DNA from: Leptospira biflexa
GTDB taxonomy: Bacteria > Spirochaetota > Leptospiria > Turneriellales > DYLW01
Assembly (NCBI GenBank): GCA_020721865.1
Contig: DYLW01000022.1
Coordinates: forward strand, 1-43,966
Length of the DNA: 43,966 nucleotides
Direction of reading: 5' to 3'
Shown: positions 33,896-43,811 of the stretch, piece after piece
Position numbering within the stretch: the stretch's first letter is position 1
Layout: each line of letters begins with the position of its first letter
The notes under the pieces: model-generated
Database searches by the model: none
What the model saw: the letters and a program-made list of their open reading frames with translations, nothing else
What the model was told of the DNA's origin: nothing
Program-made: the position numbers and the translations under genes

Positions 33896-35251
33896 CTAAA
33901 GGATATAGCGGGTCAGGTCATCATTTTGGATAATGTTTTTCAGATTCGCATCCACAAAATCGGCGGTGACAATGACATCCTTCCCTGAATAATCATCCGT
34001 ATTAAAGGACACATCTTCCAAGAGTTTTTCCATAATGGTATGCAGCCTGCGGGCACCAATATTTTCATTCTTCGTGTTCATCTCAAAAGCAATTTCCGCT
34101 ATCCGCTCAATTCCATCGTCCGTGAAGGAAAGATTTACCCCCTCTGTGGAAAGCAATGCTTGGTACTGGCGGGTGAGGGCGTTTTTGGGAATGGTCAGGA
34201 TTTTCACAAAATCATTTTTTTCCAGAGACTTGAGCTCCACGCGAATGGGAAAACGTCCTTGAAGCTCCGGTATTAAATCAGAAACGGAGGCAATATGGAA
34301 TGCTCCAGCAGCAATGAACAACACATGATCTGTCTTTACCTGTCCATAGCGGGTGTTTACCATACTCCCTTCCACCAGCGGCAGGATGTCTCTCTGGACA
34401 CCCTCGCGGGATACATCAGCACCTCCCGAATTGGAGCGGGATGTTATCTTGTCAAATTCATCAATAAATACCACACCGGAATTTTCCACCCGGCGAATGG
34501 CCTCCGCTTTTATTTTTTCAAAATCCAGCATGTTATCCATTTCTTCCTGAATGAGAACTTTTCGTGCGTCTGCCACTTTAATTTTGCGGTTTTTATTACG
34601 GTTAGGAATGAAATCTCCCAGTATTTCCCGCATCTGGTTTTCCATGTCTTCCATTCCGGGAAAAGACATGATCTGCATGATGGAATTTTCCTTGGTGGCC
34701 ACTTTCAGCTCCACCTCTTTGTCTTCCAGCTTGCCTTCGTCCAGTTTTTTTCTGAACAAATCCCGGATCATTTTTTCATCTTCTTCTTCGGCTGCTTCAT
34801 TATTCTCAGAAGGTTTTTTGTCTGATTTGGAGTTACCAATAACCAGATCCAGAAGACGCTCATTGGCCTTTATTTTTGCGGGTTCCTGGATATTTTCTTC
34901 CTGTTCCTGTTTCACGGATTTATACGCGGAATAAACCAGATCCCGGATCATGCTTTCCACATCCCGTCCCACATAGCCCACTTCCGTGTATTTTGTCGCT
35001 TCCACTTTGATAAAGGGAGCATTTTCAATTTTTGCTAAGCGGCGGGCAATTTCTGTTTTACCCACTCCGGTGGGCCCAATCATGATAATATTCTTGGGAT
35101 AAATTTCTTCCTGGATGGGATCATCCTGCAGGGCATGACGCCGGCTCCGGTTGCGCAGGGCAATAGCCACTGACTTTTTTGCTTCTTCCTGACCGATGAT
35201 GAATTCATCCAGCTTCTGGACAATTTCTTTTGGTTTTAATCCTTCAATCAT
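33896..35251 (-). CDS. hslU: ATP-dependent protease ATPase subunit HslU
   Basis: HslU is the AAA+ unfoldase that feeds substrates to the HslV peptidase in the cytoplasm. From [11 protein letters not shown] it is 451 residues, close to the usual ~443. Walker A is GPTGVGKTE, the pore loop GYVGRD, Walker [12 protein letters not shown], and the helical I-domain spans about 110-230 with charged inserts. The C-terminus ends in YIL, the tail that docks in HslV. The ATG sits inside the hslV end (ATGATTGA, 8-nt overlap) with AGGGAAAG upstream. A longer frame extends to 35344 but its extra N-terminus is not HslU-like. Downstream is the serine-protease gene. Confidence 0.97.
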   Translation of the reverse strand: MIEGLKPKEIVQKLDEFIIGQEEAKKSVAIALRNRSRRHALQDDPIQEEIYPKNIIMIGPTGVGKTEIARRLAKIENAPFIKVEATKYTEVGYVGRDVESMIRDLVYSAYKSVKQEQEENIQEPAKIKANERLLDLVIGNSKSDKKPSENNEAAEEEDEKMIRDLFRKKLDEGKLEDKEVELKVATKENSIMQIMSFPGMEDMENQMREILGDFIPNRNKNRKIKVADARKVLIQEEMDNMLDFEKIKAEAIRRVENSGVVFIDEFDKITSRSNSGGADVSREGVQRDILPLVEGSMVNTRYGQVKTDHVLFIAAGAFHIASVSDLIPELQGRFPIRVELKSLEKNDFVKILTIPKNALTRQYQALLSTEGVNLSFTDDGIERIAEIAFEMNTKNENIGARRLHTIMEKLLEDVSFNTDDYSGKDVIVTADFVDANLKNIIQNDDLTRYIL

Positions 35252-35801
35252 AGTTCTTTCCCTGATACTCCAGTTTTTCCACAATAATATTTTTGTTTGT
35301 ATAAATACAAATGTCACTGGCAATTTCCAATGCCTTTTGGACAATTTCTGCCGCGTCCAGCGAAGTGTTTTTCTTTAATGCCATCGCAGCAGCCTGGGCA
35401 TAGTTACCACCTGACCCAATGGCCACAATTCCGTTTTCAGGCTCCAGCACATCACCATTCCCGGAAATAATATAAACGCTCAGCGAATCCCCCACAATCA
35501 TCATGGCCTCCAGCCGCCGCAGAATTCGATCTGTGCGCCAGTCTTTTGCCAGTTCCACACTGGCACGGGTGAGGTTTCCCCCGTATTTCTGAAGTTTTTG
35601 CTCCAGCTTTTCTAACAGGGTAAAGGCATCCGCAGTGGCTCCTGCAAATCCCACAATAATTTTGTTGTCAAAGATTTTTCTGACTTTTATAGCGTTTCCT
35701 TTCATGACCGTGTTTCCCAGGCTCACCTGTCCATCTCCGGCCATGGCAAAAAGGCCCTTATTGACAACCGCGCAAATGGTGGTTCCGTGCATCGTCTCCA
35801 T
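35244..35801 (-). CDS. hslV: ATP-dependent protease peptidase subunit HslV
   Basis: HslV is the proteasome-like threonine peptidase that forms the core of the HslUV complex. The N-terminus [12 protein letters not shown] carries the catalytic Thr at the first Thr of TTIC, exposed after removal of a short leader. [29 protein letters not shown] and the [12 protein letters not shown] region are conserved. From 35801 it is 185 residues, the standard ~175-180 plus leader. AAAGGAAAG is a good ribosome site for this start; a longer frame to 35888 has an atypical Arg/Lys-rich extension. It follows xerC by 16 nt and overlaps hslU. Confidence 0.97.
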   Translation of the reverse strand: METMHGTTICAVVNKGLFAMAGDGQVSLGNTVMKGNAIKVRKIFDNKIIVGFAGATADAFTLLEKLEQKLQKYGGNLTRASVELAKDWRTDRILRRLEAMMIVGDSLSVYIISGNGDVLEPENGIVAIGSGGNYAQAAAMALKKNTSLDAAEIVQKALEIASDICIYTNKNIIVEKLEYQGKNYD

Positions 35802-35817
35802 ATCTTTCCTTTGGGAA

Positions 35818-36765
35818 TTATTCCGTTTCCTCTTTCTTCGCGTGCGGATGGGTCTCCCTGTAAACATTCCGGATTCTATCTTTGGCAACCCGGGTGTATA
35901 ACTGGGTGGTACTCAGCCGGGCATGTCCCAGCATTTCCTGCACCTTCCGCAAATCCGCTCCTTCATTCATCATGTCTGTCGCGAAGGAATGCCGCAAACT
36001 GTGGGCACTGATATTCGGGGATATCTGGAGCAGTTTTTTTCTCTGCTGCAGAATAAAATGAATCCCCTGCCGCGTAATTTTTTTCCCTTTATTATTAATG
36101 AAAAGCGGTTCTTCCTGTAAATCTATTTTAGGCCAGATCATGATTCTTGCTTTCATATATTCCACAAGGGCGTTACGTGCGTATTGTCCCAGGAAAACAA
36201 CCCGGCTTTTTTTTCCCTTTCCCAGTACGGTCAGCTCCGGGCGAATCATTTCCAATTGCCCGCCATCCAGAATATCTCCACAGGACAGCTCCAAGGCTTC
36301 ACTGATACGCATTCCGCTGGAATATAATGTCTCCAGTACGGCAACATCTCGTTTCTGGATAAATTCCTTCTGCCCGGTGTCATCTTCCAGGAGAGCAGCC
36401 ATATCCTGCGGATTTACGGGATGGGGAAGTGGCCGGGAATAGCGTATGGAAGAAACATCTTTGAGAGGATTTTTCTCCAAAAAATTTTGACGTTGAGCAA
36501 ACCGGTAGAAGGCACGCACGGAAGAGGATTTCCGGCTCCATGTGGATTTTTTCCGCTCCACAGAAGCGTTCAGGCTTTCCAGAAAAGAATATAAATGAAA
36601 ATTTACCACTTCTTTCCAGGGGATATTATTCATGTTCAAAAAATCCGACCATTGTGCCAGATCATTACCATAGGATTCAATGGTATGCGGAGAAAAATTT
36701 TTTATCTGGAGAAGGTGATCCAGATAAAAATCAATTACTGTTGCAATATCCTCAGTTTCTTTCAT
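35818..36765 (-). CDS. xerC: Tyrosine recombinase XerC
   Basis: A site-specific recombinase that resolves chromosome dimers at dif. The N-terminal SAM-like domain (1-~95) has [19 protein letters not shown]. The catalytic domain holds the pentad: Arg in [12 protein letters not shown], Lys in [28 protein letters not shown] with the nucleophilic Tyr. From [10 protein letters not shown] it is 315 residues, a normal length. Its start overlaps the topA end by 14 nt, and hslV follows. The order topA-xerC-hslV-hslU is also found in Firmicutes (codV-clpQ-clpY), which favours XerC over an integrase. Confidence 0.94.
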   Translation of the reverse strand: MKETEDIATVIDFYLDHLLQIKNFSPHTIESYGNDLAQWSDFLNMNNIPWKEVVNFHLYSFLESLNASVERKKSTWSRKSSSVRAFYRFAQRQNFLEKNPLKDVSSIRYSRPLPHPVNPQDMAALLEDDTGQKEFIQKRDVAVLETLYSSGMRISEALELSCGDILDGGQLEMIRPELTVLGKGKKSRVVFLGQYARNALVEYMKARIMIWPKIDLQEEPLFINNKGKKITRQGIHFILQQRKKLLQISPNISAHSLRHSFATDMMNEGADLRKVQEMLGHARLSTTQLYTRVAKDRIRNVYRETHPHAKKEETE

Positions 36766-38998
36766 GGCCGGGGTTCTCGCTGGCCTCATCTGTAGTATTT
36801 TCCGCCATGACATATCCACATTCCGGATTCTGGCAGATATGTGTGATACCAGATTTTTTTACCTGCTGACCCATGATGGATCCGCACCGTGGGCATTTCT
36901 GGGGCGATGGCTCCAGATTCATTAAAAAATCGCAATGAATTTCCTCATTGGAATAATTCTCACACCCGTAAAATATTCTATTTTTTTTGGTTTTTCTTTT
37001 ATAAAGATTTCCGCCGCATTTGGGGCAGATCCCCACGGGTATGCTTTCATTATAACGACACCCGGATGCAAAATTGGAACAGCCAATGAAGATACCGTTT
37101 TTTCCGGTCTTCTTATAAAGTTCACCCCCACATTTGGGGCATTTCCTTCCAATGGGTTCCCGGATGTGATGGCTCAAGTCCTCTATGGAACCTTTTGCTT
37201 TTTGTACTTCTTCATCAAACGGAGCGTAAAAAGTGGAAAGCATGGAAACCTTGTCCAGCTTACTTTCCGCTATCAGGTCCAGTTTTTCCTCCATCATGGC
37301 TGTAAATTTTTCATCCACAATATCCGGAAAAAATCGGTTCACCAGATCATTGACCACCCGTCCCAGAGGAGCAGGCTTGAGAGTTTTTCCCGCCCGATGG
37401 ATATATCCTCTTTTATCCAGCGTACCAATGGTGGGCACATAAGTGGCAGGACGCCCTATCCCCGAATTTTCCATTTTCTGGATGAGGGATGCCTCTGTAT
37501 ACCGGGGGGGCGGAGTGGTAAATTTTTGTTCTTTTACCAATTCCACCATCTGCACTTTATCCTTCTCCGCCAGTTTGGGGGCTTTTTCTTTTTTCTCCCC
37601 TTCTATGGGAAATACCGCCCGGAATCCATCAAATTTTACCGCCGATGTGGAAAAATGGAACGTGTATTCACTATCGGATTTACCCATTATATCCAGAGAG
37701 ACATTATCATCCACTCCAGGTGTCATCTGCGAGGAGAGGAATCTATTGTATATCAGCTCATAAAGCCGGTACTGATCCCTGTCCAGATAATTTTTTAAGG
37801 ACTCCGGAGTGCGGTTTACACTGGTGGGGCGGATGGCCTCATGGGCGTCCTGGGCTCCCTTTTTCCCCGCATAGAAATTTGGTTTTTGGGGGAGATATTC
37901 CGGTGCAAAATTGTTTCTTATGAAATCCCGTGCCATATTCAGACCTTCTTCTGAAATCCGGGTGGAGTCTGTACGCATATAGGTGATTAAACCAGTTTGT
38001 CCTTCCGGAAGGTTCACCCCCTCATATAAACTCTGGGCTGTCCTCATGGTTTTCTGGGCACGGAATCCCAGACGGGTGGAAGCATCCCTTTGCAAAGCAC
38101 TGGTGATATACGGTGCCTTGGGGTTAATATTCCGCTCTGAGTTTTTCACGGACTGGACAATATAATCGGCTTTGGCTAAATCACTTTCCACTTTATCCAT
38201 CGCAGCCTTATCCGGGATATTTGTATTTACGCCATTGATTTTTGACAATTTGCATTTGACACTTTTTCCGGATTTGTTTTCAAATTTCCCGGATACATCC
38301 CAGAACTCCTGGGGTTTGAATGTCTCAATCTCTTCTTCCCGGTCGCAGAGTATTTTTAAACAGGCGGATTGCACTCGTCCGGCAGAAAAACGACGGGCAT
38401 GGAAACTTTCCTGGATAATAGGGGAAATGGTATATCCCACCAACCGGTCCAGAATCCGGCGTGCCTGCTGGGACGCCACCTTATCCATGTCAATCTCCCG
38501 TGGGTTCTCTATTGCATTCCGGACAGCCGTTTCTGTGATCTCATTGAATTCAATTCTCTTAATCCGTGCATCCGATACCACTTCCACTTCCGATGGACCA
38601 TCACCAGCAGAAATAGCTTTTTGAAGAGACAGTCCCAGGAGCCAACTGATGGCTTCCCCCTCCCTGTCCGGGTCTGTCGCCAGCAATATCTGTTCGGCTT
38701 TTTTGGCTTGGGTGGTTAATTCCTTCAAATCTTTCCCCTTGCCCCGGATTGTAATATAGCGGGGTTTAAATTGATTTTCTATGTCAATCCCCATCTGGCT
38801 TTTGGGAAGATCAATTAAATGTCCTTTGGAAGAAGCCACACGGTAATCCGATGAAAGAAACTTCTGGATGGTTTTTATTTTGGTGGGTGACTCCACAATA
38901 ATCAGCTTGTAAGAGGCGGACTTTGTTTTAACGGTTTTTTTTGTTTGGGGCGGTTTTTTGGCTGTGTCCTTTGTTTTGTTGCTTTCGTTTTCTTTCAT
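36752..38998 (-). CDS. topA: DNA topoisomerase I
   Basis: Type IA topoisomerase that relaxes negative supercoils. The TOPRIM domain shows LIIVESPTKIKTIQKFL, SSKGHLIDLP and LLATDPDREGEAISW. The active-site Tyr is in GLITYMRTDSTRIS. The central core is complete, and three four-cysteine zinc ribbons follow at the C-terminus (CPKCGGELYKK, CPKCGGNLYKRK, CPRCGSIMGQQ). The first ~28 residues are a Lys/Thr-rich disordered extension. AAAGGA precedes the ATG. Length is 748. The start overlaps the haem-motif gene stop (ATGA), and xerC is coupled downstream. Placed in one operon with gyrA, the opposing enzyme. Confidence 0.97.
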   Translation of the reverse strand: MKENESNKTKDTAKKPPQTKKTVKTKSASYKLIIVESPTKIKTIQKFLSSDYRVASSKGHLIDLPKSQMGIDIENQFKPRYITIRGKGKDLKELTTQAKKAEQILLATDPDREGEAISWLLGLSLQKAISAGDGPSEVEVVSDARIKRIEFNEITETAVRNAIENPREIDMDKVASQQARRILDRLVGYTISPIIQESFHARRFSAGRVQSACLKILCDREEEIETFKPQEFWDVSGKFENKSGKSVKCKLSKINGVNTNIPDKAAMDKVESDLAKADYIVQSVKNSERNINPKAPYITSALQRDASTRLGFRAQKTMRTAQSLYEGVNLPEGQTGLITYMRTDSTRISEEGLNMARDFIRNNFAPEYLPQKPNFYAGKKGAQDAHEAIRPTSVNRTPESLKNYLDRDQYRLYELIYNRFLSSQMTPGVDDNVSLDIMGKSDSEYTFHFSTSAVKFDGFRAVFPIEGEKKEKAPKLAEKDKVQMVELVKEQKFTTPPPRYTEASLIQKMENSGIGRPATYVPTIGTLDKRGYIHRAGKTLKPAPLGRVVNDLVNRFFPDIVDEKFTAMMEEKLDLIAESKLDKVSMLSTFYAPFDEEVQKAKGSIEDLSHHIREPIGRKCPKCGGELYKKTGKNGIFIGCSNFASGCRYNESIPVGICPKCGGNLYKRKTKKNRIFYGCENYSNEEIHCDFLMNLEPSPQKCPRCGSIMGQQVKKSGITHICQNPECGYVMAENTTDEASENPGHERN

Positions 38999-40059
38999 CT
39001 GCTATCCTTTTTCTGCAAGTTGATTAATCGAACGGGATACGAACGGCTTCTGTATTTCCATTCCGTTTTTTGTACTTGTGCTTCACTTATCGGTATTAAG
39101 GAGGTTATTTTTTCAAAAAATTCCTCATAGATGGCCTCATCCAGAATCCACTGTCCTTCCCGGAGTTTGTCCATAAGCCGGATCACGGCGTAACAGCTTT
39201 CCTCCGCGTTATCTCCAAATAAATCCTGCGTCATGAGTACCACCATTTTTCCCTGCGGATTTAATAAATTACGCAGAGAAGAATCTTTGGCCAATTTTTT
39301 TTGACTCTGGAGTTTTTTGAAAAGCCAGAAGAGGGATTTTTCACTGTCCAGGATTCCCTGGGTTCCCCCAGAAAAGAAACGCAGATAAGCAATATGGGCC
39401 TTGCCCCTGAAATGGGAATATCGCCCAGCCGCGTCATTATGGGCAAACACTGCCATGGAATCCCGGAAAAGGCCGGTTTTTCTCATCCCAATCCGGCGAT
39501 GGCGGTAAAAAACCGCAAAAAGAATCATAGCGGAATACAGAAGAAAAAAGAAAATCCACCCCGCATACGCAGAAAAAAAGGATGGGTATTTCTCTTCAAA
39601 AACCCATAGGACGTGGTTTCCGGCTATGGATTCTTTTTGGTGACAGACACCACAGTGCGGCAGCATTTTTTCTTCCAGGAGAGCGGTGTTTTCCTGAAAT
39701 TGGACACTCCCTTTTCGTTTTGCCGTGTCCGCACTTTTGGGCATAAACTTAAAATGAACCGGTATGCAACCGGATGTGATTTCATAGGGATAATTTTTCT
39801 GCTGCAGATAAACACAACGCATGGCAGATTTCCAGACATAGGGCTCCATCCCCATGGTTTTCAAGAGAGTAATCTCCCGCTTCCTGTCCAGAATTCTTTT
39901 TTCTCTCTGGATAACGATGGAATTTTGCTGGAGCAGAGAGAAAACCAGAACCACAGCCATAAGGAGAAGAAACGGAATTCCCATGATTGTCAGTATCCGG
40001 GAAAGGGAAAACAGATCTGGGCGGAATACAATACTGGCAGAACAATGATTTCTATTCAT
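38995..40059 (-). CDS. Two-TM protein with CXXCH haem motif and cyclase-like cytoplasmic domain
   Basis: I do not recognise a named family. The 354-residue protein has a membrane helix at about 24-44, a ~115-residue extracytoplasmic loop with a c-type haem motif CGVCH (C136, C139, H140) and two further cysteines (C82, C98), a second helix at 161-185, and a ~165-residue cytoplasmic part. The last 80 residues (DLFGDNAEESCY, GQWILDEAIYEEF, RSRSYPVRLINL) have the order seen at the end of class III nucleotide cyclase domains, but without the catalytic residues I would expect. Architecture suggests a redox or gas sensor. ATG starts as TGATG at the sigma-factor stop; it overlaps topA as ATGA. Confidence 0.6.
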   Translation of the reverse strand: MNRNHCSASIVFRPDLFSLSRILTIMGIPFLLLMAVVLVFSLLQQNSIVIQREKRILDRKREITLLKTMGMEPYVWKSAMRCVYLQQKNYPYEITSGCIPVHFKFMPKSADTAKRKGSVQFQENTALLEEKMLPHCGVCHQKESIAGNHVLWVFEEKYPSFFSAYAGWIFFFLLYSAMILFAVFYRHRRIGMRKTGLFRDSMAVFAHNDAAGRYSHFRGKAHIAYLRFFSGGTQGILDSEKSLFWLFKKLQSQKKLAKDSSLRNLLNPQGKMVVLMTQDLFGDNAEESCYAVIRLMDKLREGQWILDEAIYEEFFEKITSLIPISEAQVQKTEWKYRSRSYPVRLINLQKKDSR

Positions 40060-41033
40060 CAATCCGTTAAAAAATCTTCCAGTTTTATTTTTTCACCATG
40101 CTTTTTCAGCTTGGTTAGTGTTTTTTTCTCAATCTGGCGTACCCTTTCTTTTGAAAGTTTGAATTGCTTGCCGGCTTGGGTCAGGGAAAGGCGGGGTTTG
40201 CCGTTAAGGCCAAACCGGTATTCGATGATTTCCCGTTCACTGACGGTCAGTTCCCCAAGAATGGTATTGATGCCATCCTTGAGGGCTTCATCCATAAGAA
40301 TGGTGTCTGGAGCGTCGTATTTGTCATCTTCCACTACGTTCATGGTGGTGCTTTCGGAACCCGCCATAATGGGTGCGTCCAGGGAAATATAATCGCTGGA
40401 TATTTCCTTGAGCCATTTTATTTCTTCTTCCGGAATGTCCAGCCGGGAAGCAATCTGGCTCAGGGTGGCCTCGTGCCCCAGTTCATGCTCCAGCTCTTTC
40501 TGAATTTTTTCTATCCGGTTCAAATCAATCGTCCGGTTCATGGGCAGACGGATAATGGATGCCTTCTGGTTAATGGCCAAGATAATGGCCTGTCGGATCC
40601 ACCAGACAGCATAGCTGATGAAGTGAAAGCCCATGTTTGGATCAAAACGTTCGGCGGCTTTGATCAGACCCATATTACCTTCGTTGATTAAGTCCAATAA
40701 ACTGATTCCATATTTCTGGTATTTCTTTGCCACCTGAACCACAAAACGCAGGTTTGCAGTGACCAGTTGATTTTTTGCCTCTTCCTCCCCCAGAACAGCC
40801 AATCGGGCCAGACGGTCTTCTTCTTCCCGGGTAAGAAGAGGAATTTTATTGATTTCTTCCAGATACCATTGGATGGAGGATTCTGTGTATGTTCCCTTTT
40901 CCGGTTTAATATCCAAATCCAGATTTTCCGAATCCTCTATTTTTTCTATTTCAGAAATAATCTTACGGGGAACCCGCTTTTTTCTGGGTCCGCTTTTTAC
41001 ACCGTCCGGATTTGGATTTTCATTGTCGCTCAT
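40059..41033 (-). CDS. RNA polymerase sigma-70 family factor (RpoD/RpoS-like)
   Basis: A 324-residue sigma factor with regions 1.2 to 4 and no region 1.1. Region 1.2 is IQWYLEEINKIPLLTREEE; region 2 has DLINEGNMGLIKAAERFD and SYAVWWIRQAI; region 3 has IASRLDIPEEEI; region 4.2 is the helix-turn-helix LSLTQAGKQFKLSKERVRQIE. The lack of 1.1 and the length fit group 2 (RpoS/HrdB-like alternative) factors better than the main RpoD, which is usually longer. The N-terminal ~50 residues are charged and disordered. It starts 2 nt after the gyrA stop, so its dose is probably tied to gyrA transcription and hence supercoiling. Confidence 0.92.
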   Translation of the reverse strand: MSDNENPNPDGVKSGPRKKRVPRKIISEIEKIEDSENLDLDIKPEKGTYTESSIQWYLEEINKIPLLTREEEDRLARLAVLGEEEAKNQLVTANLRFVVQVAKKYQKYGISLLDLINEGNMGLIKAAERFDPNMGFHFISYAVWWIRQAIILAINQKASIIRLPMNRTIDLNRIEKIQKELEHELGHEATLSQIASRLDIPEEEIKWLKEISSDYISLDAPIMAGSESTTMNVVEDDKYDAPDTILMDEALKDGINTILGELTVSEREIIEYRFGLNGKPRLSLTQAGKQFKLSKERVRQIEKKTLTKLKKHGEKIKLEDFLTD

Positions 41034-41035
41034 GA

Positions 41036-43495
41036 TTATTCCAGATAAAAAGAAGTTACCGCAGAAACCATATCTCCTTCGTTCAGATTGACAATTCTGA
41101 CGCCTGTTGCGGATCTTCCCTGAAGAGAAATATCGCTTCCATTGCTTCTCATAACCATTCCCTTCTGGGTGGTGATGATAATTTCCGCATTTTCTTTCAC
41201 GGTGGCCACGGAGACAGCATTCCCATTTTTCTCTCCAGGTTTCATATACGTCATTCCTTTGCCTCCGCGTCCTTTGGTGGCAAATTCAGAAAATTTCACA
41301 CGTTTTCCATATCCTTTTTCTGAAATCACAAAAAGATCTTCACTTTTTATATTTTCAATAACGGCCATCCCAATCATCCGATCCCCTTCCGCAAGACTCA
41401 TCCCAATGATTCCGGAGGCGGAACGCCCCTGGGCCTTCATTTTGGAAAGGCTTGTCCGGAAGCCCAGACCACCGGCGGATGCCAGGAAAACTTCGCTCTG
41501 GTTGGTGACCACTCCCACGTCTATTAAATAATCGTCCTCTTTACTCTTAAACGAAAGGGCAATCACTCCGCCTTTTTTTGCATTTTGGAGTTGATCCAGG
41601 GCAATCTTTTTGATAATACCGTTTTTTGTGAGAAGCAGAAGGTATAAATCAGGGCTGAATTCCTTGGCCGATTTTATTGCCGTGATTGTCTCATCATTGG
41701 CAAGGCTGACCACTGCCTTTATGTGTTTTCCTTTTGCCTCTCGTGTGGATTCCGGAATTTCATGGGCTTTCAGATAAAATACCTTGCCACGGGATGAGAA
41801 GAGAAGAATGAAATCATGACTCCGGCAGAAATGTGCATGGCGGATGGTATCATCTTTTTTTCCGGCAGAGACCACTCCCCTCCCGCCACGATGCTGACGC
41901 TTGAAGGTATCAATGGGAACCCGTTTGATATACCCGCTTTCAGAAAGGGTGAGTACCACATCTTCATTGGCAATGAGGTCTTCATCGTCCATTTTCAAAT
42001 CGGTTTCCGATTCAGAACTCAACAAGCTTTTTCTTTTTGTCCCGAATTTGGATTCAATTTCCCCGAATTCAGAGTCAATCAGATTATATATGTTTTTTTC
42101 ATCGGACAGCAGAATTTCATATTCTTTTATCTTTTTCCGCAGTTCTTCCAGCTCTTCAATAATTTTATGGACTTCCAGCGATGTCAGTCTCTGGAGCCGC
42201 ATTTCCAGAATCGCATTTGCCTGGATTTCAGAAAGCTTGAACCGTTTTATCAAACCAATCCTGGCTTCTGTGGCATCCTTGCTGGCACGGATGATTTTTA
42301 TGACTTCATCAATAAAATCCAGGGCAATCTTTAACCCTTCCAGAATGTGTTCCCTTTCTTTGGCTTTCCGCAGAAGGTATTCCGTCCGCCGGGTAACAAT
42401 CTCTTTCCGATGTTGAAGATAATAGGTGAGCATCTCTTTGATGTTTAGAAGACGCGGTTCATAATTAACCAGAGCCAGAAGATTAATCCCGTATCGTATC
42501 TGGAGACTGGATCTTTCCATCAACTGATTCAGCACAACCCCGGAATTGGCGTCCTTCCGCAGAATAAAGAGAATCCGCATTCCGTTCCGGTCGCTTTCAT
42601 CCCTGATTTCAGAAATTCCTTCAATTTTTTTCTCCTGAACCAATGTGGCAATTTTCTGGATCAGATCATTTTTGCGTACTTCATAGGGAATTTCTGTGAC
42701 CACAATGGCCTCCCGGCCTTTGCCCACTTCTTCAATATTGGCAACAGACCGTATGGTTATGGACCCCTTTCCCTTATTGTATGCCTTGATAATCCCATCC
42801 TTACCGATGATGGTTCCGCCAGTAGGAAAATCCGGGCCGGGAAGTTTTTTCATAATCTGGTTTATGGTGGCATTGGGATCTTTGATGAGAAGCCGGAGGG
42901 CAGCCATGACTTCGCTCAAATTATGCGGAGGAATTTTGGTGGCCATACCCACGGCAATACCGCTGGAGCCATTCACCAGCAGATTGGGCCAAGCAGCCGG
43001 AAGGACTTTGGGCTCTTTTCTTGTATTGTCAAAATTGTCAGAAAAATCCACTGTCTCTTTATCCAGATCGGCCAGCATTTCCTCTGCCATCGGGGTAAGA
43101 CGGGCTTCTGTATAACGATAGGCTGCCGGTGGATCCCCATCCACAGACCCAAAGTTTCCCTGTCCGTCGATGAGGGGAACCCGCATGGAAAAATCCTGGG
43201 CCATGCGCACCATGGTCTCATACACCGCCATGTCTCCGTGCGGATGGTAATTACCAATGACTTCCCCCACAATTTTTGCAGATTTTACGTAAGCGTTATT
43301 ATGTCTCCAGCCCCGTTCATTCATGGCAAATAATATCCGACGGTGTACCGGTTTCAGGCCATCCCGCACGTCCGGTAAGGCCCGCCCCACGATAACACTC
43401 ATGGCATAGGCCAAATAGGACTCTTTCATCTGGTCTTCAATTTCAACCTGGATGACGGATTTTGCTACCTGATCAGGATCATTTTTTTTGGGCAT
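41036..43495 (-). CDS. gyrA: DNA gyrase subunit A
   Basis: GyrA cuts and reseals DNA during ATP-driven negative supercoiling with GyrB. It has the winged-helix and tower domains and six-bladed C-terminal wrapping domain. The catalytic Tyr is Y128 ([10 protein letters not shown]), and the GyrA-box is RQHRGGRG (canonical QRRGGKG), supporting gyrase over ParC. The quinolone pocket reads [15 protein letters not shown]: Met89 and Glu93 stand where E. coli has Ser83 and Asp87. I start at the ATG giving MPKKNDPDQ (819 residues); an upstream ATG at 43522 adds an odd hydrophobic MYWILNLSL, and neither has a strong ribosome site. First gene of the minus-strand run. gyrB is not in the window. Confidence 0.97.
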   Translation of the reverse strand: MPKKNDPDQVAKSVIQVEIEDQMKESYLAYAMSVIVGRALPDVRDGLKPVHRRILFAMNERGWRHNNAYVKSAKIVGEVIGNYHPHGDMAVYETMVRMAQDFSMRVPLIDGQGNFGSVDGDPPAAYRYTEARLTPMAEEMLADLDKETVDFSDNFDNTRKEPKVLPAAWPNLLVNGSSGIAVGMATKIPPHNLSEVMAALRLLIKDPNATINQIMKKLPGPDFPTGGTIIGKDGIIKAYNKGKGSITIRSVANIEEVGKGREAIVVTEIPYEVRKNDLIQKIATLVQEKKIEGISEIRDESDRNGMRILFILRKDANSGVVLNQLMERSSLQIRYGINLLALVNYEPRLLNIKEMLTYYLQHRKEIVTRRTEYLLRKAKEREHILEGLKIALDFIDEVIKIIRASKDATEARIGLIKRFKLSEIQANAILEMRLQRLTSLEVHKIIEELEELRKKIKEYEILLSDEKNIYNLIDSEFGEIESKFGTKRKSLLSSESETDLKMDDEDLIANEDVVLTLSESGYIKRVPIDTFKRQHRGGRGVVSAGKKDDTIRHAHFCRSHDFILLFSSRGKVFYLKAHEIPESTREAKGKHIKAVVSLANDETITAIKSAKEFSPDLYLLLLTKNGIIKKIALDQLQNAKKGGVIALSFKSKEDDYLIDVGVVTNQSEVFLASAGGLGFRTSLSKMKAQGRSASGIIGMSLAEGDRMIGMAVIENIKSEDLFVISEKGYGKRVKFSEFATKGRGGKGMTYMKPGEKNGNAVSVATVKENAEIIITTQKGMVMRSNGSDISLQGRSATGVRIVNLNEGDMVSAVTSFYLE

Positions 43496-43522
43496 AAGCG
43501 ACAAATTCAGAATCCAATACAT

Positions 43523-43811
43523 GCCTACAAGTTTTTTGCTTAATAATGAGAGAAAATTCTGTCCGGGCTACTACGTTCTGGGGCTACTTTTCAAAAAATC
43601 AAATCTATTTGCCACAACGTTATTTGAAAACCTTGGAAAATAGTATTTTGCCGGCAGAAATTTCCAAAGAGTTAAAATAAATGCTCATCTGACTTTTCCG
43701 ATGTTTGCTAATTATAAATATTAACAGAGAGCATTACAGGATCAGTTTTTGGGGAATTTTGCGTAACGACGGAATTTCCCTCGCTTTACATTTAACAAAG
43801 AATTTGGATTA
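43523..43811. other. Intergenic region upstream of gyrA
   Basis: No gene is seen here. The gyrA promoter should lie near 43523-43620, but no hexamer pair is convincing. A short direct repeat GGGCTACT occurs at about 43565 and 43582. An imperfect inverted repeat around 43754-43782 (GGGAATTTT / GGAATTTCCC arms) could be the end signal of the partial Rpn-type gene. Confidence 0.4.

Noticed and set aside
35252..35344. Long N-terminal extension of HslU
   Set aside because: HslU normally begins within a few residues of the LKPKEIV-type segment, and the ATG at 35251 has a ribosome site and an overlap with hslV.
35802..35888. Long N-terminal extension of HslV
   Set aside because: The catalytic threonine must be near the N-terminus; the Arg/Lys-rich extension would bury it.
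36935..37798. 287-residue plus-strand frame opposite topA
   Set aside because: Antisense shadow with aromatic-rich, domain-free translation.
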